From: Burkholderia oklahomensis C6786
GTDB lineage: Bacteria; Pseudomonadota; Gammaproteobacteria; Burkholderiales; Burkholderiaceae
Direction: 5' to 3'
Assembly: GCF_000959365.1 (NCBI RefSeq)
Contig: NZ_CP009555.1
Coordinates: forward strand, 1,798,001-1,862,000
DNA: 64,000 bases
The position numbers were made by a program, and so were the translations under genes. How positions within the stretch are numbered: the first letter of the stretch is position 1; each line of letters starts with the position of its first letter. Positions 52,948 to 60,583 of the stretch are shown piece after piece. Under the pieces are notes generated by a model that was not told the DNA's origin, searched no databases, and was given only the letters and a program-made list of their open reading frames with translations.

Positions 52948-53802
52948 ATGGTCTTTGAGGAAATAATCGGAATTTACATGTCGGAGAAGAGGCACCGTAG
53001 CCCGGAGCGGGATCAATATTCGTTGCAACGGCTCAAACCGCACTTCAGCGGCCGGGACTTGCGAATGTTGAAACGGGGAGATGTTCGACGGTATGTGTCT
53101 GCGCGGCTCGCTGATGGTGTCCGGGAGTCAACCGTAAAGCGTGAGCTCAAGCTATTGTCAGCGGCCATCAATTTCGTGCGGACTGAGCACGACCGTCCGG
53201 AATTGCCAAATCCGGTGCAAAGCCTTGGCCTTGATGGTGGTGAGTCGCGTGTCCGCTGGATATCTAGAAGCGAAGCGTCGTCGCTGATTCTCGCTGCTGG
53301 AGCAACCGCACGGCAGCCGCATCTATCGAATTTTGTCCGACTCGCGTTGAGCACGGGTTGTCGGAAGAACGAGCTGCTCGCGCTCAAGTGGCAACGTGTT
53401 GATTTCGAGCACTCGCACCTTCGACTCGATTGCGAGCACACGAAGAACGGCAAGCGTCGATTGGTGCCGCTGAACAGCGGTGCTGTATCAGCACTGAGGG
53501 ATCAGCGCGATTGGGTGTCGCGGAATTGCGCTGACTCTGACTGGGTGTTTGCGTCGGGTTCGGGGAGACGGATTAGCACCCTTCAAAAGGGATTCGTCGC
53601 CGCATGCGCCCGTGCCGGAATTGAGAACTTCCGCATCCATGATCTACGGCACACCTTTGCGTCGTGGCTCGTCATGGAAGGCGTTTCGCTATACGTCGTC
53701 AAGGACCTGTTGGGGCACTCTTCCATCACGGTCACGGAGCGCTATGCCCACTTGTCGCCTGATCAGGGGCGCGCTGCAGTGCAGAAGCTGCTGCCGCTTT
53801 GA
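52948..53802 (+). CDS. Tyrosine recombinase (phage integrase)
   Basis: A 284-residue site-specific recombinase. The N-terminal SAM-like DNA-binding domain covers about 1-95 (RDQYSLQRLKPHFSGRDLRML). The catalytic domain shows R139 in STGCRKNELLALKW, K168 in TKNGKRRLVPL, H231-x-x-R234 in IHDLRHTFASW, H257 in LLGHSSI and the nucleophile Y266 in ERYAHLSP. It is the only integrase in the prophage and thus the likely agent of insertion at tRNA-Arg. Most known filamentous phages use host XerCD or transposases, so carrying a tyrosine integrase is less usual. Confidence 0.93.
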   Translation: MVFEEIIGIYMSEKRHRSPERDQYSLQRLKPHFSGRDLRMLKRGDVRRYVSARLADGVRESTVKRELKLLSAAINFVRTEHDRPELPNPVQSLGLDGGESRVRWISRSEASSLILAAGATARQPHLSNFVRLALSTGCRKNELLALKWQRVDFEHSHLRLDCEHTKNGKRRLVPLNSGAVSALRDQRDWVSRNCADSDWVFASGSGRRISTLQKGFVAACARAGIENFRIHDLRHTFASWLVMEGVSLYVVKDLLGHSSITVTERYAHLSPDQGRAAVQKLLPL

Positions 53803-53843
53803 GACGGCGGGCAGAATTGCAGAAACATAGCAAAATTGCTAAC

Positions 53844-54175
53844 ATGAAACAAAATTGGACTGTTGTTTATTACAACGAGCGCGTCAAGCGCGACGTCTTC
53901 GCCTTGCCGACCGGGGTTCTGGCTGATTACCTGCGATTGTTGGATCTGGTACAGGAGTTTGGCGCGGACCTACGCATGCCGCATTCGAGGGCAATGGGGG
54001 GCGGATTGTTTGAATTGCGCCCCAGAGGCAGAGAGGGCATTGGGCGAGGTTCTACTGCATGCATGTAGGGCGGCACGTCGTTGTGTTGCATTCGTTTGTG
54101 AAGAAGACACAAGAGACGCCGCAGAATGAACTGCGGACCGCCCGGGCACGTTTGAGCGAGGTACGGAATGGCTAA
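53844..54175 (+). pseudogene. HigB/RelE-like toxin gene (Gp49-like), inactivated by a one-base deletion
   Basis: The first frame reads NWTVVYYNERVKRDVFALPTGVLADYLRLLDLVQEFGADLRMPHSRAMGGGLFELRPRGREGIGR, then goes out of frame near 54046-54051. In the next frame the family C terminus follows: FYCMHVGRHVVVLHSFVKKTQETPQNELRTARARLSEVRNG and a stop at 54175. Restoring one base gives a 110-residue RelE/HigB-type mRNA interferase. The end overlaps the antitoxin start (54168) as in intact pairs. The 40-bp gap after the integrase may hold the promoter. Confidence 0.8.
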
Positions 54176-54500
54176 GATAGCAACGAAGCGCGCTCGCGCT
54201 GAGGGATTCACTCCAGTCCCCCACACGGCGGATGATACAAAGCGCCTGCTGGCAAAGCGTGGTGTTAGAAAGGAATATGACCAGCTGGAGGATGAATACA
54301 ATGCGCTTCGCGCTATTCTGGTTGCGAGGCATGAAGCTGGTTTGACTCAGGCGCAGGTTGCTGCACGAATGGGAACGACCGCATCGGCTGTATCGCGACT
54401 TGAAGCATCATTGTCGAGCGAAAAGCACTCGCCGTCATTTTCGACGCTGCGCAAGTATGCTGCTGCGTGTGGAAAGAGGCTGGTGATCTCCTTTGTCTAA
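54168..54500 (+). CDS. HigA-type antitoxin, XRE-family helix-turn-helix protein
   Basis: A 110-residue protein. Residues about 48-103 form an XRE DNA-binding domain: LRAILVARHEAGLTQAQVAARMGTTASAVSRLEASLSSEKHSPSFSTLRKYAAA. It overlaps the disrupted HigB gene by eight bases, the usual coupling. The N-terminal part carries a DTKRLLAKRGVRKEYDQLEDEY segment typical of antitoxins that pair with Gp49/RelE toxins. With its partner broken, it may survive as a free repressor or as an anti-addiction gene. Confidence 0.88.
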   Translation: MAKIATKRARAEGFTPVPHTADDTKRLLAKRGVRKEYDQLEDEYNALRAILVARHEAGLTQAQVAARMGTTASAVSRLEASLSSEKHSPSFSTLRKYAAACGKRLVISFV

Positions 54501-54686
54501 TTGATGTGCTCGTGTTCGAAAGGCTGTAGGATATTTATCAATGAACTAAGCGAGAGATAAGCGTTCAAGCGTGCGACGCGATGTAAGGCAGCATATATTG
54601 AGAAGCTTGGCAGTAAATGGGGCGCCCCGAGGGGGTGATGTCGCCGGCAAAAAGGCGGCTTGTCAGATATTTGCGAGGAGGGATTC

Positions 54687-55862
54687 ATGGAGAATAATTC
54701 AAATGCATGGTTTGATGACTATGCGGAAAATGATGAGGGAAATGATGTTCAAATTGGCGAGTATGATATCACTGCTGCGCCAAACGATTTTAATGTATTG
54801 ACCATTTATAATTTCTTGGAATCGGGTGCTGTTAAGATCCCTGGATTTCAGAGAAATTATGTTTGGGATATTGGGCGAGCATCAAAGCTAATCGAGTCGC
54901 TAATTCTTGGGTTGCCTGTTCCTCAAGTGTTTCTGTATGAGGCTGAGAAAAATAAATTCTTGGTGATCGACGGGCAGCAGCGGCTGATGTCAATTTACTA
55001 TTTTGTAAAGCAGCGATTCCCCAAAAAGGACAAGCGCACCGCATTGCGGGCGATTTTTGATGAAAAGGGTTCAATTCCGGATGAGGTTATTCACGACGAC
55101 GAATATTTCGAAAACTTTCGTCTGAAGCTTCCGGAGGTGTTGCCTGGTCGGCCTAATCAGTTTAAGGGGCTCGCTTACGCAACCCTAGGTGCCTATAAGA
55201 CGCAGTTCGATTTGCGAACGATTCGGAATATTATCATCAAGCAAAACTCGCCGTCGGATGATGATTCGTCCATGTATGAGGTGTTTAATCGCCTTAATAC
55301 TGGTGGCGTAAATTTGCAAGCACAAGAAATCCGGATGAGTATGTATCACTCTCCGTTCTATGATATGTTGTACAAGATAAATCAGCTTCCGGCATGGAGG
55401 AGATTGCTTGGGAATGAAGTGCCGGACCTGCACATGAAAGACGTGGAAATCCTATTGAGAGGATTTGCTCTTTTGGTCGATGGGGAGAATTATGCGCCTT
55501 CGATGGTTAAATTTCTGAATCAATTCTCCAGAAAGGCAAAATTTAAGAGCGCTGATGATAATAAGTATCTTCTGAATTTGTTTGATGGATTCTTGAGGGC
55601 GTGTGCTAACTTGCCCGGGGATGCCTTCATGAATAAGAAGAATGGACGATTCAACGTTGCCCTGTACGAGTCTGTATTTGCTGGGGCTTGCGAAGAAGCC
55701 TTGCACGAACGTAGGGATATCAAACGGGATATTGATGCGGGGAAGCTTATAGAGCTTGAGGGGGACGGCGAATTTGCCGGCGCACTGCAAAAAAGTACGA
55801 CCGATGCGAAAAACGTCAAGAAGCGATTGGAGCGGGCAAAGGCTATCGTCGGCGTGCTTTAG
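54687..55862 (+). CDS. DUF262-domain protein (GmrSD/ParB-like nuclease N-terminal family)
   Basis: A 391-residue cytoplasmic protein, clearly AT-richer than its neighbours. It has the DUF262 signatures: IPGFQRNYVW (51-60), the active-site-like DGQQRL (95-100) and FNRLNTGGVNLQAQEIR (200-216). Related DUF262 proteins include the N-terminal half of the GmrSD type IV restriction enzyme and parts of phage-defence systems; the domain binds or cleaves nucleotides/DNA. Here it stands alone (no DUF1524 HNH tail) and is followed 10 bp later by a HEPN-like gene, with GAGGAGGGA before the start. It is probably a defence component; that role is inferred. Confidence 0.85.
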   Translation: MENNSNAWFDDYAENDEGNDVQIGEYDITAAPNDFNVLTIYNFLESGAVKIPGFQRNYVWDIGRASKLIESLILGLPVPQVFLYEAEKNKFLVIDGQQRLMSIYYFVKQRFPKKDKRTALRAIFDEKGSIPDEVIHDDEYFENFRLKLPEVLPGRPNQFKGLAYATLGAYKTQFDLRTIRNIIIKQNSPSDDDSSMYEVFNRLNTGGVNLQAQEIRMSMYHSPFYDMLYKINQLPAWRRLLGNEVPDLHMKDVEILLRGFALLVDGENYAPSMVKFLNQFSRKAKFKSADDNKYLLNLFDGFLRACANLPGDAFMNKKNGRFNVALYESVFAGACEEALHERRDIKRDIDAGKLIELEGDGEFAGALQKSTTDAKNVKKRLERAKAIVGVL

Positions 55863-55872
55863 GAGAATCGAT

Positions 55873-56430
55873 ATGACGGCTCAAACGGCTGTAGATCGAA
55901 TGTTTGCTGAGGCTGCCGAGGTCATGAAGACGGTGAATGCCGCAGGAGATATCTCCCTTATAAGCGCGGCTGCAGACCACTTTAGAAAAGCATTATTGCT
56001 CGGCTCGGCTAGTTACTTCGAGCAGCAAATATGTGTTTGTGTGCTTGCTTTTGTTCACGAGCAATCTGGTGGGTGTCCGCTTGTGGGGCAGTTTGTCAAA
56101 AACAAGGCTGTTGAAAGGCAGTACCATACGTGGTTTGATTGGAAGCAATCGAATGCCAATCAATTTTTCGGATTATTCGGGCCTGGATTCAAGGATGCGA
56201 TGAAAGTTCGCATTGGTGCGTCCGATGAGCTAAAGGAGTCGATAGCTGCTTTCCTGGAGGTGGGCGGGGAAAGAAATAAACTTGTTCATCAAGATTACGC
56301 CACATTCCAATTGGAAAAAACGATGAATGAGATATACGACCTTTACAAAAAGGCATTGACGTTTGTCGAAGGGCTTCCGTCCTATTTGCGGGAGGCAGCT
56401 AGCGCTCCTGCTGCGGAAATGATTGCTTGA
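55873..56430 (+). CDS. HEPN-like protein (RiboL-PSP-HEPN/MAE_28990 type), partner of DUF262
   Basis: A 185-residue all-helical protein. The HEPN RNase-like motif R-x4-H is present as R134-NKLV-H139 in EVGGERNKLVHQDYATFQLEKTMNEIYDLYKKA. The upstream ADHFRKALLLGSASYFEQQICVCVLAFV helix fits the HEPN four-helix bundle. AGGAGA precedes the start and the gap to the DUF262 gene is only 10 bp, so they form an operon. HEPN proteins often act as ribonuclease toxins in abortive infection. The family name is assigned by motif and context; the fold needs checking. Confidence 0.72.
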   Translation: MTAQTAVDRMFAEAAEVMKTVNAAGDISLISAAADHFRKALLLGSASYFEQQICVCVLAFVHEQSGGCPLVGQFVKNKAVERQYHTWFDWKQSNANQFFGLFGPGFKDAMKVRIGASDELKESIAAFLEVGGERNKLVHQDYATFQLEKTMNEIYDLYKKALTFVEGLPSYLREAASAPAAEMIA

Positions 56431-56930
56431 TAGCTGCCACGCTCTGTATGGCACTTGCATAGCGGCAGGGCTTTGCGGAGCGATCTACTCGTGGTTCGGG
56501 AGTCTGAACGGTCGAATGCGCGTCGTGCGTGGCATGGCGGTCATGCTATGTCGACGGACGGCCGCGCTAGAAGGGCTGCGAAAGTTCGTCGAGGGAAGCG
56601 GGGCGTTATCCGGCGGTGAGCGGGTCAAGTTTCAATCCGTTGGCTCGCGAGCGCAGAGAGGTGCCGCTCACGAGTTGCAATGCGAGGGCCAGGGTCTTTT
56701 GAAGGAGCGTGCGTACCAACGTGGCCTGGTACTGCCCTCCGAAGGAGCGAGCTGGAGCTAACGCCAATTGGCAAAATGTATTCATCTATTTTTGGCTTTT
56801 GACAGTGCGATGCCCTAGACTGGTCAGTGTCTTGCTGGCTTCCCGCTATCAGTTGTTCGGGCGCATGGCAGGTTGCCACGGAGATATAGGACGTTAAATC
56901 GGGGTTGCCGGGACCAACGCGTTCGGTGTG
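56431..56930. other. 500-bp intergenic region holding the right attachment repeat
   Basis: No convincing gene. It contains the 17-bp tRNA repeat at 56729-56745, at the border between the DUF262/HEPN pair and the next two-gene cassette. Around 56585-56640 lies GC-rich DNA (GGCGGTGAGCGGGTCAAG), possibly scar from another element. An AT-rich block at 56768-56815 (ATTTTTGGCTTTTGACAG) may carry the promoter of the next gene pair. Confidence 0.5.
56729..56745 (+). repeat. Second copy of the tRNA-Arg attachment core
   Basis: GTACTGCCCTCCGAAGG, identical over 17 bases to 43873-43889 in the tRNA. The flanks differ on both sides, so it is not a second tRNA gene; it is the likely right end of the prophage. 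Confidence 0.8.
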
Positions 56931-58034
56931 ATGGGACCGTTCTCCCGACTCACGCGGCCCCTCCACGAGGAGCCTGTCACGAGAGGTCATCGCGTCCCAT
57001 GTAGCCGGCTTCACCACGCACTGGCATGCGGCTTGTGCGCATTCACATTCTTGGCCGGTGGGTCTGTCTGCGCTCAGAATGGCGAATTTCCGTCACCTCA
57101 AGGTGGCAGCCCACCCGCTGAGGGAAGGGGAGAATCTACGTCACCTCAACGTGGGGGCCAACCCGCCGAGGGTGGTGGCATGAGCGTCACGATTCCATTA
57201 GATTTCCTGTTCCATCTGTTCGGCCGTCCAGCATCACAGGGATCGGCCGACGAACCTCGTACACCCATTGCCGGTAATACACCAGAGACCGCCCCGGGTG
57301 ACCTGAAGGCGCTATTGGCGGATGGACCACAGTTTCCTCAGTCATGGTCAACAGATCAGTTTGAAGTCAAAGCGCTAGTCAAGGGGGGGTGGCCCCTTGT
57401 GATCGACTTCGTTCCCGCGCCCGGCTCCTGCACGTATGTTCTGGTATCCATCGGAGAGCAGGTGGCTTCCCCGGTAGTGATCGATTCAGACGGTCGCCAA
57501 GGGCGCCATCTGGTGCGGCTGGACTTCCCGCCCGGCCCACCGGAGCGTCCGTGGCCGGCCCGCTACCGCGTGGTGTCTGTGACCCCATCCTGTCCGTCGC
57601 GTAGCCACGCAGCCTCTGGTTCGTCGGACAGACCGTCTCCGCTCGAGGTCTACGGTATCGGAGCGGGACCGCGGGCGGTCGGATCGATAAGCGTGACCGA
57701 GCTGCATGTCAGGCCGTCGCAACCGAACGGCCGTACCCATCAGATAGACTATTCATTCGCCACCAAGTCACTCTTCAACCGTGCGACGGTCACGTTTCTT
57801 AAATTCGACCGCTCATCGGGTGACGGCCACATACACGCAACGCCGATCCGTTCACTCTCGGTACCGGACCTCATGCAGGGCCCTCACCAGGGACATTGGA
57901 ACGGTCTCGACGACAACAAGCAACTTTCGCTTGGCATTCACCGGTTGCAGGTACGCGCGTGGGATAATCGGGAAGACGATGCCAGTTGGGCGGGCGCGAT
58001 CTCCAGTGACTTTGTGACCATCACGCGGCCATGA
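56931..58034 (+). CDS. Exported protein of unknown function, first gene of a two-gene cassette
   Basis: A 367-residue protein. After a basic leader the hydrophobic segment HALACGLCAFTFLAGGSVCAQNG is a signal peptide with likely cleavage after VCA. Next is a duplicated Pro/Gly-rich stretch (FPSPQGGSPPAEGRGE and STSPQRGGQPAEGGG), also visible as a DNA repeat at 57091-57175. The remaining 250 residues look beta-rich (VKALVKGGWPLVIDFVPAPGSCTYVLVSIGEQ; IHRLQVRAWDNREDDASWAG) like Ig-type or FlgD-type periplasmic domains. No family is recognised. Start is an ATG next to a GTG; neither has a good ribosome site. Its stop overlaps the next start. Confidence 0.65.
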   Translation: MGPFSRLTRPLHEEPVTRGHRVPCSRLHHALACGLCAFTFLAGGSVCAQNGEFPSPQGGSPPAEGRGESTSPQRGGQPAEGGGMSVTIPLDFLFHLFGRPASQGSADEPRTPIAGNTPETAPGDLKALLADGPQFPQSWSTDQFEVKALVKGGWPLVIDFVPAPGSCTYVLVSIGEQVASPVVIDSDGRQGRHLVRLDFPPGPPERPWPARYRVVSVTPSCPSRSHAASGSSDRPSPLEVYGIGAGPRAVGSISVTELHVRPSQPNGRTHQIDYSFATKSLFNRATVTFLKFDRSSGDGHIHATPIRSLSVPDLMQGPHQGHWNGLDDNKQLSLGIHRLQVRAWDNREDDASWAGAISSDFVTITRP

Positions 58035-59095
58035 CTACCCGGCCGGGCACTACGCGCCGGTCGCGCAAGCGGCCGCGAACACTTCTGCAAAGAATCGCGA
58101 GCGCGGCTGCTGCCATCGGTCTCGTGTTGTTAGTCGTGGCGGCTGTTGAGTACGCGACTAGCCGGCCCTATGCAAAAAAGATGGACATGACGACATGGAC
58201 GTCCCGTCAGGATGAGGAAGTGGTCGCGACACCGATCGCCCCTGGCGCGCTGATCACCGTCGATGGCGTGAATCATGAGGGTATCGATGTGCATTTCGAC
58301 AAGGCACGACTCGATTCCGAGAGTAAGCAGTCGTTGGAGGCGCTTGAGTTGCACCCGCCAGACAACGAACTGCCGATCACTTGGCGATCCACTAGCCCGG
58401 ATCTGACGGGGCACACGACGATCGACGTTGAAGTCACTTCCATTCGGCAGGACCCTGAAATTCATTTCACGTTGCTCGACGAGCGCTCGAACGCGGTGCT
58501 CAGCCTCACGGCACAGCGTCTGACACTGCGGGTTAAGCTTGCAGTGGTGTCGGGGGGCGCTGATATGTTGGCCACTACCGACACGAAGAGCCTCGAATGG
58601 GCCAATGGCGTTCAACTGCCTCTGCCGGGCGCACTGCCCGTATCGTTCGATGTACCCGAAGGCGCGACGATCCGGTTTGTGTTTCCGTCTAATCAGCCTC
58701 ACTCTCTTCTGTATCTTGGTGAGCATGACGCGTCGCTAGGGCTCGCGGTGCGTGACATCGGCGTGAAGCCGCTTGAGGGGACGGATTACACCACTTATGC
58801 CTGCGGCGCGGAGCCGAAGCACGTCTGGTTGCGTCTTAGTGATCCGAGGGGCGTTTTCTGCTCGTCGAAACAACAGTACTTGTTCGCGAAAGAACTGAGG
58901 TTGATACCCGATTCGCTTGAAATACTGGTCGATGGCAGCGCGTGGGTTGCGCACGAAGGGCGGTTTGATCGCTCGGAGAAGTATGACCGGCTTGGCAAGA
59001 ACCCGGTACTACAGAAGATTGGGGAGTGGCTTATCGCATTGCTCGTGGGATGGATCGGCCTGAAAATAACTGGCATCTGGCCGGGCAAAAAGTGA
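58031..59095 (+). CDS. Bitopic membrane protein of unknown function, second gene of the cassette
   Basis: A 354-residue protein starting in ATGA overlap with the upstream gene. It has a very basic N terminus (RRSRKRPRTLL), a membrane helix (IASAAAAIGLVLLVVAAVEYA, about 24-44), a 280-residue beta-rich periplasmic-looking domain (ITVDGVNHEGIDVHFDKARLD; PELHFTLLDE-like segments) and a second membrane helix at the C terminus (IGEWLIALLVGWIGLKITGIW, about 329-349) with a short basic tail. Two helices with an outside domain and an exported partner suggest an envelope complex. No family recognised. Confidence 0.65.
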   Translation: MTTRPGTTRRSRKRPRTLLQRIASAAAAIGLVLLVVAAVEYATSRPYAKKMDMTTWTSRQDEEVVATPIAPGALITVDGVNHEGIDVHFDKARLDSESKQSLEALELHPPDNELPITWRSTSPDLTGHTTIDVEVTSIRQDPEIHFTLLDERSNAVLSLTAQRLTLRVKLAVVSGGADMLATTDTKSLEWANGVQLPLPGALPVSFDVPEGATIRFVFPSNQPHSLLYLGEHDASLGLAVRDIGVKPLEGTDYTTYACGAEPKHVWLRLSDPRGVFCSSKQQYLFAKELRLIPDSLEILVDGSAWVAHEGRFDRSEKYDRLGKNPVLQKIGEWLIALLVGWIGLKITGIWPGKK

Positions 59096-59189
59096 GGATC
59101 CTGAGTCTGGTTCCCACGAGTCCGAATGCGTTGCGGGCAACAAATGTCCAAGCTTCTTTGACTCGAAGCAGCAGCGAGCCGCCCAGGCT

Positions 59190-59203
59190 CTGCCCTCCGA
59201 AGG
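59190..59203 (+). repeat. Third, shorter copy of the tRNA-Arg attachment core
   Basis: CTGCCCTCCGAAGG, 14 bases identical to part of the tRNA anticodon arm, in the 235-bp gap between the two-gene cassette and the PAAR gene. This makes 56746-59189 a discrete cassette. Confidence 0.7.
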
Positions 59204-59330
59204 TGACACATCTCGTCGCACTCCATGATGGCGCGAGAAATACCTGGAAACCTGTCAAAATTGGCAGGATGGTTTCATTTTTCTTCTCCGTGTTACATTC
59301 CCTGCGAGATTTTCTCGTTGGGGTTCCCAG

Positions 59331-59873
59331 ATGGGGTTCGCGTTTGTCCGAGAGGGCGATACGACGACGCACGGAGGACGGGTGCTCGCCTGTACGTCGA
59401 CATTCATCGTCCATGGAAAAGCAATTGCCTTGCTTGGCGACATGGTGTCGTGTCCGCGTTGTGGTGGGATCTTCCCGATTGTCCGCGTGAAACAGCGGAA
59501 TATGGCGCTTGGGGAACGTCCGGTGGCGACGGATGGCGACAAAACGGCATGCGGCGCCACTCTCATCGCGTCCCAAGGTACTGCCACTGTTATGCCGACA
59601 GCGGGTGCCTCCTCAGGTGCCGATACGCCCGCTGTTAGTGGTGGTGCTATACCGTTGCCCGTCGGCTCGATCCGAGGCGGCTTGCATCGTGGACGGTTTC
59701 AAGCGGTCGACGACGAAACCGGTCAGCCAATCCCAAATTATCCATACACGGTAACTGGTAGCGGTGGACAGATCGTTTCCGGTCGAACCGACGAGAGCGG
59801 CTATACCGATTGGATGGAAAGCAATGGATCGGCATCTCTGACGTTCGACTACAGCGGATCGAAGCCGGCATGA
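59331..59873 (+). CDS. PAAR-domain protein (type VI secretion spike tip) with C-terminal extension
   Basis: A 180-residue protein. Residues 1-85 match a PAAR domain: VREGDTTTHGGRVLACT, GDMVSCPRCGGIFPIV, DGDKTACGATLIAS with the metal-binding His/Cys set. After a Gly/Ala linker, residues 115-180 form a small beta domain (RFQAVDDETGQPIPNYPYTVT, GRTDESGYTDWMESNG) typical of PAAR-attached carrier/transition domains. It would cap the VgrG spike and load the next gene's nuclease. Its stop overlaps the nuclease start (ATGA). No VgrG or T6SS core genes lie in the window. Confidence 0.88.
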   Translation: MGFAFVREGDTTTHGGRVLACTSTFIVHGKAIALLGDMVSCPRCGGIFPIVRVKQRNMALGERPVATDGDKTACGATLIASQGTATVMPTAGASSGADTPAVSGGAIPLPVGSIRGGLHRGRFQAVDDETGQPIPNYPYTVTGSGGQIVSGRTDESGYTDWMESNGSASLTFDYSGSKPA

Positions 59874-60583
59874 CGGACTACGCGAAGGGAACGGGGACCG
59901 GATCGACCGGTACGGGCGACGGTAGGACGAACATCGTGCGACTGCGGCGCAACGGGCTTGATTCCGAAGATCGGCAAGCGCTCTGTGCGGTCATTTGCCG
60001 ATGCAATTCGATGTCAAGTATCGGCGCCAGCGGTCAGCAGTTGAAGCAGCAGTGCGTTAGCGGCCGGCTCAAAGCGGCGGACGCGATCAGCGATCACCGG
60101 AGCCCATACAAGGCCGAAGTGAACTACGACATGTCGCGCGATCCGCCTGCCCCGATCATGGATTCCGGGATCGTCACGAAGACGCACGACTACCTGCCGG
60201 GGTGGATTCAAAAGTACTGGCCGGGCGGCCTGGGCGGCTACACGCCGGGAGTAGGCAACATACGCCGCCCGGACGTCGTCATCGTCAACGATCCGTCGTC
60301 GCCGCCCACGCAAGACAATCTGAAGTCCGTTGTGGAGATAAAATTCCCCGGCGATACGCTGACACGATCCCAGCGCGACGCGTATGTGCAAATTGCCGGC
60401 GATTCCGCGAAGGTGTCGGTGATTGGCCCTGACGAGTGTGGTTGTGACCGAGGCAAGACGGAACAACCGTCAGAAAGGTCGGCGGTCTCGACATCAGGTG
60501 AATCTTCCTTTGGGGCCGGCCTCGACGCGTATTTGAATAGCCCTCCGCCACCTCCGGTACCTCCTCCTGTATTTGTGCCTTGA
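59870..60583 (+). CDS. VRR-NUC-domain nuclease effector (TseV-like)
   Basis: A 237-residue protein coupled to the PAAR gene. The PD-(D/E)xK/VRR-NUC core reads IRRPDVVIVNDP (D135), LKSVVEIKFPGDTLTRSQRDAYVQIAG (E156-x-K158, Q168, Y172). Upstream are a Cys pair (CAVICRC) and the YKAEVNYDM segment. VRR-NUC effectors of the TseV family are delivered by type VI systems and cut DNA in rival cells. Pro-rich C terminus (PPPPPVPPPV). The immunity gene overlaps its stop by one base. Role inferred from domain and context. Confidence 0.82.
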   Translation: MTDYAKGTGTGSTGTGDGRTNIVRLRRNGLDSEDRQALCAVICRCNSMSSIGASGQQLKQQCVSGRLKAADAISDHRSPYKAEVNYDMSRDPPAPIMDSGIVTKTHDYLPGWIQKYWPGGLGGYTPGVGNIRRPDVVIVNDPSSPPTQDNLKSVVEIKFPGDTLTRSQRDAYVQIAGDSAKVSVIGPDECGCDRGKTEQPSERSAVSTSGESSFGAGLDAYLNSPPPPPVPPPVFVP

